Shown: positions 6,992-10,246 of the stretch, piece by piece
Numbering within the stretch: the first letter of the stretch is position 1
How the letters are laid out: each line of letters starts with the position of its first letter
Origin: Microbacteriaceae bacterium
GTDB taxonomy: Bacteria; Actinomycetota; Actinomycetes; Actinomycetales; Microbacteriaceae
Direction: 5' to 3'
Assembly (NCBI GenBank): GCA_947454285.1
Contig: CANGJO010000029.1
Location: 1 to 10,246 of the forward strand
Length of the DNA stretch: 10,246 nt
Program-made: the position numbers and the translations under genes
Notes under the pieces: model-generated
Databases searched by the model: none
What the model was told of the DNA's origin: nothing
The model's input: the letters and a program-made list of their open reading frames with translations, nothing else

Positions 6992-8025
6992 CAACCGCAT
7001 GCCTTGTGCTTGGGCCAAACGAATTCGGTAATCTCGCCGGTCTTTAAGTTCATTCGGTAGCCGCTCAGGTTTTCTTCGCTAAGTTCAAATCCGGAAACCT
7101 TGTCGATGCGCGCCAGAATCTTTTGGATCACAACACCGGCGGCAAATAGCTGACTTGCCGCGTCATCAAATTTCTTTTGACTGCCGATCAATTGACTCGC
7201 CAGTACCGGCCAGTTGCTGTCTTCATCAGTGCGCATGTTTTCTAAGCAAAATAGGCAGGCGGTTTGACCCGGAATAATCATTGGGCTGATCGATGCGAAT
7301 TCGGTATCAAAACTCACCGCAATGTGTGGAACGTCGCGATTTGCCCAGTGAGAATATCTGCGTGGCTCGATTGCCTGCTGCACAATCAACACCGCGCAAT
7401 CAATTTTTTGCAGTTGTTTTTCCAAAATCTTTTTGCCGGTGGAAACCACAGCTTTGTTTGGCGATGCGGCCAGCATTGTGCGTAAAGCATCGATGCGCGG
7501 ACGGCCAAGTAGTTGGCTTGGGTAAGCGGTTGGTCCAAGGTCGGCGCGCTGTACCTGTTGTTCATCGTGGCTGATTAGGTGGCCAACGCCGGCGGCGGCC
7601 AGGCCCTGCGCAATGGCCAACCCGGTTCGTGAAATGTCTTCAATGTGAATTGACCTACCCGCCCTGCCAATCAACACTGCCTCGCCATCCACCGCATGCA
7701 CCAAACTGGCGCGAATAATTTCGGCGAATGCCCCGGCAACAAAGTCTGGAGTCAGTTCAACTTTTGATTTAAGTTTTGGATTCTCGGCCAGCATGATTGG
7801 CCCCAGCTGCTCAAGCACAGAATCGTAATCGGCCTTACTTAGTCCCAGCTCCTTAGTGACAGCCGGAAGTTGTTGATCGGCGATGCCGCGGTAAAGCGCA
7901 GCAATCAATCGCTCTTGCGCAGGAGACAGTTTCTTGAGCACCACCTGTGACCGTCCAAGCCCAAGCTGCATCTCAAAGGGGTTGCGCCATAGCGCTTGGT
8001 GATTTGGATTGATTCGAAAGACCAT
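6988..8025 (-). CDS. ThiF/E1-like protein of the TOMM cyclodehydratase (leader-binding) type, function unknown
   Basis: The 345-residue product starts with a region (about 1-80, LWRNPFEMQLG, then LTPAQ-like helices) resembling the winged-helix leader-binding part of TOMM cyclodehydratase C proteins. An E1/ThiF-like Rossmann region follows (about 112-260: IHIEDISRTG at 126-135, AAAGVGHL at 143-150, D154, then ADLG at 161-164). Two zinc-type cysteine pairs remain: C257-L-F-C260 and the extreme C-terminal C343-G-C345. The nucleotide-binding GxGxxG is degenerate (DISRTG), so canonical adenylation is doubtful. Its counterpart by position is Rv3196, annotated as ThiF-like. No YcaO partner or precursor peptide gene is in the window. 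It lies 68 bases downstream of the metalloprotease-like gene on the same strand and may be co-transcribed. No clear ribosome site precedes the ATG. Confidence 0.8.
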   Translation of the reverse strand: MVFRINPNHQALWRNPFEMQLGLGRSQVVLKKLSPAQERLIAALYRGIADQQLPAVTKELGLSKADYDSVLEQLGPIMLAENPKLKSKVELTPDFVAGAFAEIIRASLVHAVDGEAVLIGRAGRSIHIEDISRTGLAIAQGLAAAGVGHLISHDEQQVQRADLGPTAYPSQLLGRPRIDALRTMLAASPNKAVVSTGKKILEKQLQKIDCAVLIVQQAIEPRRYSHWANRDVPHIAVSFDTEFASISPMIIPGQTACLFCLENMRTDEDSNWPVLASQLIGSQKKFDDAASQLFAAGVVIQKILARIDKVSGFELSEENLSGYRMNLKTGEITEFVWPKHKACGC

Positions 8026-8093
8026 GGCTAAATAATTTCAACCAATACCCGTATCCGTGCGAGTTATGCACAGCGCAAAATGAAAATAATTGC
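8026..8093 (-). promoter_or_regulatory. 68-base spacer between metalloprotease-like and E1-like genes
   Basis: The spacer is AT-richer than its surroundings and contains no ORF of useful length. A weak -35-like TTGCGC lies near its upstream end on the minus strand, 17 bases before GATACG, a poor -10. A short GTGC...GCAC inverted repeat with a seven-base loop lies between them. It has no U-tract, so I do not call a terminator. The spacer could hold a secondary promoter for the E1-like gene, or the two genes may simply be read through. Confidence 0.2.
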
Positions 8094-9446
8094 TTATTCA
8101 GAAAGTAGGTCGCGCAAGGCCTGATCAAAGGCATCCGGAAGCTGCCCGCCCTCGCGCAATTTAGAAATCAACGCAGCCGGGCTTTCGATGTCGGCACCAC
8201 TTGGAACTAGGTCTGGGTGATCCCAAAGTGCATCACGCTTTTCAATTCCAACTGCGGCACCAACCTCGCGCCACATCGCAGCAGCTTCGCGTAAGCGACG
8301 AGGTCTAAGTTCCAAACCAACCAAAGCTCCAAAGGTAAGTTCCGCAGGACCACCGGTTGCTCTGCGGCGACGAACGGCCTCTGCAACCGCTGCAGCTCGT
8401 GGCATGCGACGCGTTGCCTCTTCTGTTACAACGTCAACCCAACCCTCGATAAGCGCCAACAGGGTTTCGATCGATGAAAGTGCTGCGCTCTGGTCATCGG
8501 TGCGATCTGCAATGAAAGCACCTGACTCCAGCGCAACACGAAGTTCGTCTGGATTTTCCGGATCAAAGTCTTCGGCAATTTCTGAAATGCGTGAGTTGTC
8601 AATCGAAATCTCTGATGCATACTTGGCGATCTGTGAAACCACGGCGTCACGCAACCACTTGCTGTGCTTGAACAAGCGCACGTGAGCCATCTCGCGAATT
8701 ACAAGATAGATGTAAGCCTGATCGCGTTCGATCTCTAGGCCCTTGACGAAGGCCTCAAGATTTTGCGCAATGAAGGCTGCACGTTGATCCTTGAAAAGCG
8801 GCAAGCCAATGTCGCCGCCGGTAAGCACTTCGTGGGAAAGCTTGCCAAGTGCCTGACCAAGTTGCATTGCGAACAGTGCACCACCGGCAGACTTCATGAC
8901 ACCGCTGGCGTTGCCCAAAATTTCTTGAATTTCTTCTGGCGCATTCGCAGTTAGGTTTTCGCTCAGTGCCTCGCTCATGCGATTTGCAACCGGCTCACTC
9001 AACGCCTGAAAAAGCGGCATGGCATCGGCAACCCAAAGTTCACGCGAAAGCAGTTTAGGTTCGCCAACCAGTTCCGGAATTGCGGTTGATTCATTCAACC
9101 AAAGTGAACCAATCGAAATCGCATCTTGAATACTTTTGCGCACCGAATCAGAAATCGCAACGCTGCCCGAATGTGCGATTGCCTTAGCCTGAGTGGTGGC
9201 CAATTCCCAGTTCACACCCCCTGCTTCAGAACCAGGTGTCGTGCCCTGCGCTTGTAGCGAACTCATGGCTCGCTTGATTTGATCCAACATGGCAGCCATG
9301 GCAGCAGGGTCTTTAGCTAGACCAGCGGCCTCGGCCAGTTGTTCTGGGTCAATCGGGCCTTCACGGTTCAAAAAGTGGCGCATAAGAGCCTCGAAGTCAT
9401 CGGGGTTCATGCCGCCCTGCCCGCCCGGGTTCTGGTTATCGTTCAT
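8094..9446 (-). CDS. Zincin-like metalloprotease family protein (DUF2342 / 'putative hydrolase' type)
   Basis: The 450-residue protein matches the actinobacterial DUF2342 family, whose members are annotated as zinc-dependent metalloproteases or hydrolases. The N-terminus is Gly/Asn-rich and disordered (1-16), then mostly helical. Family-like blocks are the MQLGQALGKLSHEVL region at 194-208, IREMAHVRLF at 250-259 followed by SKWL at 262-265, EGWVDVV at 334-340, an Arg-rich stretch RRRR at 359-362 leading to LTFGALVGLEL at 370-380, and WDHPDLVP at 408-415. The expected zinc motif HExxH reads R251-E-M-A-H255, so the first His ligand is missing. There is no signal peptide, so it is probably cytoplasmic. 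The start at 9446 has a good ribosome site (AAGGAC, four bases before the ATG). Divergent to it is the PDZ protease gene. The substrate is unknown. Confidence 0.85.
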   Translation of the reverse strand: MNDNQNPGGQGGMNPDDFEALMRHFLNREGPIDPEQLAEAAGLAKDPAAMAAMLDQIKRAMSSLQAQGTTPGSEAGGVNWELATTQAKAIAHSGSVAISDSVRKSIQDAISIGSLWLNESTAIPELVGEPKLLSRELWVADAMPLFQALSEPVANRMSEALSENLTANAPEEIQEILGNASGVMKSAGGALFAMQLGQALGKLSHEVLTGGDIGLPLFKDQRAAFIAQNLEAFVKGLEIERDQAYIYLVIREMAHVRLFKHSKWLRDAVVSQIAKYASEISIDNSRISEIAEDFDPENPDELRVALESGAFIADRTDDQSAALSSIETLLALIEGWVDVVTEEATRRMPRAAAVAEAVRRRRATGGPAELTFGALVGLELRPRRLREAAAMWREVGAAVGIEKRDALWDHPDLVPSGADIESPAALISKLREGGQLPDAFDQALRDLLSE

Positions 9447-9450
9447 CTGC

Positions 9451-9456
9451 GTCCTT
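9451..9456 (-). promoter_or_regulatory. Ribosome binding site of the metalloprotease-like gene
   Basis: On the minus strand AAGGAC lies four bases before the ATG at 9446. It is one of the clearest Shine-Dalgarno matches in the window and supports this start. Confidence 0.6.
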
Positions 9457-9484
9457 ACCTACTAAGACTAATCACGCTTAGGCT
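9455..9484 (+). promoter_or_regulatory. Candidate promoter of the PDZ/Lon-like protease gene
   Basis: TTACCT (9455-9460) is followed after 18 bases by TAGGCT (9479-9484), which fits the actinobacterial TAnnnT -10 form but has only a partial -35. The predicted start of transcription is about 27 bases before the TTG at 9518. It overlaps the candidate promoter on the other strand, and a CTAAG/CTTAG inverted repeat (9462-9466 and 9477-9481) lies inside it. Confidence 0.3.
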
Positions 9485-9492
9485 TAAGTCAT
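9465..9492 (-). promoter_or_regulatory. Candidate promoter of the metalloprotease-like gene
   Basis: On the minus strand ATGACT (9487-9492) is separated by 16 bases from TAGTCT (9465-9470), a loose -35/-10 pair of the TAnnnT type. Transcription would start about 10-15 bases before the ATG. This is pattern matching only. Confidence 0.3.
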
Positions 9493-9507
9493 TCCTGTGA
9501 ATGTAGT

Positions 9508-9512
9508 GAGGG
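9508..9512 (+). promoter_or_regulatory. Ribosome binding site selecting a TTG start
   Basis: GAGGG lies five bases before TTG at 9518, good Shine-Dalgarno spacing. It favours TTG over the in-frame GTG codons at 9497 and 9506, which have no comparable site. Confidence 0.5.
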
Positions 9513-9517
9513 CCCCT

Positions 9518-10246
9518 TTGAGTTACAACACCGATTTTGATTCGCGTGCGAAATCGAAGCCACGTAGATCAGTTGGTTTGGCGTTCCTGGTGTTGGGTAT
9601 TGGATCACTATTTGCTCTTTGGTCGTTTCCGACTCCCTATGTAATTGAGCAGCCGGGTCCTGCCTACAACGTGCTCGGCACCGATAGCGGCAAGCAGATT
9701 ATTTCCATTACAGATGCTCCTACTTATGCAACCTCTGGAAACCTTGATCTACTAACCGTGCAGATTGCCGGCAATCGCTCAAAGACTCCAAGCTGGTTGG
9801 AAATTTTCAATGCCTGGATGGATCCGTCGAAGAGCGTGGTTCCGATTGATGAAATTTTTCCGGCCAACCAAACCGTAGAGCAATCAACCGCCGAGAGCAC
9901 AGCGATGATGGAGCAGTCTCAGCAAGAGGCAATTGCGGTTGCTTTGAAGAACTTGGGCTACCAGGTGCCGGTGCAGCTATACGTGAGTGAGGTCACCAAG
10001 AACTCGCCTTCGAGCGGCCAGATTGTTGCTGCCGACTTCGTGCAAAAAATAAATGGCGTCAAGGTTGCCACCATCGAGGAGCTTCGCCAAAAGGTGAACA
10101 AGTACGACGGCAAGACTCCGCTAACCGTTGAGCTATTGCGCAACGGTGAACCAAAATCTTTCACCATCACACCAAAGAAGGATGAGACTGGTGCCTACCG
10201 AATCGGAATCATGGTGGGTTATAAATATGACTTCCCGGTTCAGGTA
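9518..10246 (+). CDS. Membrane-anchored PDZ-domain Lon-like protease (YlbL/Rv3194c type), 3' partial
   Basis: An open frame runs from TTG 9518 to the window edge, giving 243 residues with no stop. A basic N-terminus (K12, K14, R16, R17) precedes one membrane segment at about 18-37. An extracytoplasmic part with the family motif PGPAYNVLG (46-54) follows, and a PDZ domain spans about 150-225 (SPSSGQIV, then the KINGVKV strand and LLRNGEP). In this family a Lon-type (S16) Ser-Lys protease domain follows the PDZ domain, but it would lie beyond 10246 and cannot be verified. The product is presumably inserted in the membrane with PDZ and protease facing outward. It is divergent from the metalloprotease-like gene across a 71-base spacer. 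An alternative start at GTG 9497 would add seven residues. Confidence 0.88.
   Translation, partial: MSYNTDFDSRAKSKPRRSVGLAFLVLGIGSLFALWSFPTPYVIEQPGPAYNVLGTDSGKQIISITDAPTYATSGNLDLLTVQIAGNRSKTPSWLEIFNAWMDPSKSVVPIDEIFPANQTVEQSTAESTAMMEQSQQEAIAVALKNLGYQVPVQLYVSEVTKNSPSSGQIVAADFVQKINGVKVATIEELRQKVNKYDGKTPLTVELLRNGEPKSFTITPKKDETGAYRIGIMVGYKYDFPVQV

Noticed and set aside
8055..8070. Possible rho-independent terminator between the metalloprotease-like and E1-like genes
   Set aside because: The inverted repeat has only four-base arms and no following U-tract.
8026..8093. Possible precursor peptide for the TOMM-like protein in the spacer
   Set aside because: The 68 bases hold only a five-codon ORF on the plus strand and nothing usable on the minus strand.
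1..10246. Defence island, prophage, insertion sequence or CRISPR array
   Set aside because: All genes belong to a conserved actinobacterial core block; I saw no transposase, integrase, spaced direct repeats or abrupt change in base composition.

Overview
The window reads as a gene-dense, conserved chromosomal segment of an actinobacterium. Gene content and order match the block that in Mycobacterium tuberculosis runs from adnA/adnB (Rv3202c/Rv3201c) through nudC and uvrD2 to the ThiF-like, DUF2342-type and PDZ/Lon-like genes (Rv3196 to Rv3194c). Base composition looks only moderately GC by eye, the spacers are very short, and an aminoglycoside-phosphotransferase-like gene sits between adnB and nudC. 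Together these suggest a small-genome, lower-GC member of Microbacteriaceae, such as a freshwater Luna-type planktonic lineage. That placement is inference; no rRNA gene is present to confirm it.

Layout. Bases 1-114 (+) are the 3' end of a gene that looks like adnA. It overlaps adnB (104-3271, +), a complete helicase-nuclease subunit. Facing adnB is a phosphotransferase-fold gene (3268-4287, -) whose catalytic residues are replaced. Divergent from it, nudC (about 4349-5311, +) and a short uvrD2-type helicase gene (5312-6991, +, TTG start) are directly abutted. Facing uvrD2 is a ThiF/TOMM-cyclodehydratase-like gene (6988-8025, -), preceded on the same strand by a DUF2342-type zinc-metalloprotease-like gene (8094-9446, -). 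Divergent from that, a membrane-anchored PDZ/Lon-like protease gene begins near 9518 (+) and runs off the window at 10246. No stretch longer than 71 bases lacks a gene. I saw no tRNA, rRNA, mobile element, CRISPR array or long repeat.

How the genes work together. AdnA and AdnB form the actinobacterial double-strand-break resection motor-nuclease, and UvrD2 is a second superfamily 1A helicase, so the left two thirds are mainly genome maintenance plus NAD(H)/NAD-cap turnover by NudC. The right third (E1-like protein, zincin-like protein, PDZ protease) is a set of actinobacterial neighbours whose shared function is unclear to me.

The most notable feature is that three proteins in the window keep the family fold signature but lack canonical catalytic residues: the phosphotransferase (HGD to HGG and DW to GW), the E1-like protein (no GxGxxG) and the metalloprotease (RExxH instead of HExxH). 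I see no clear new defence or mobile system.
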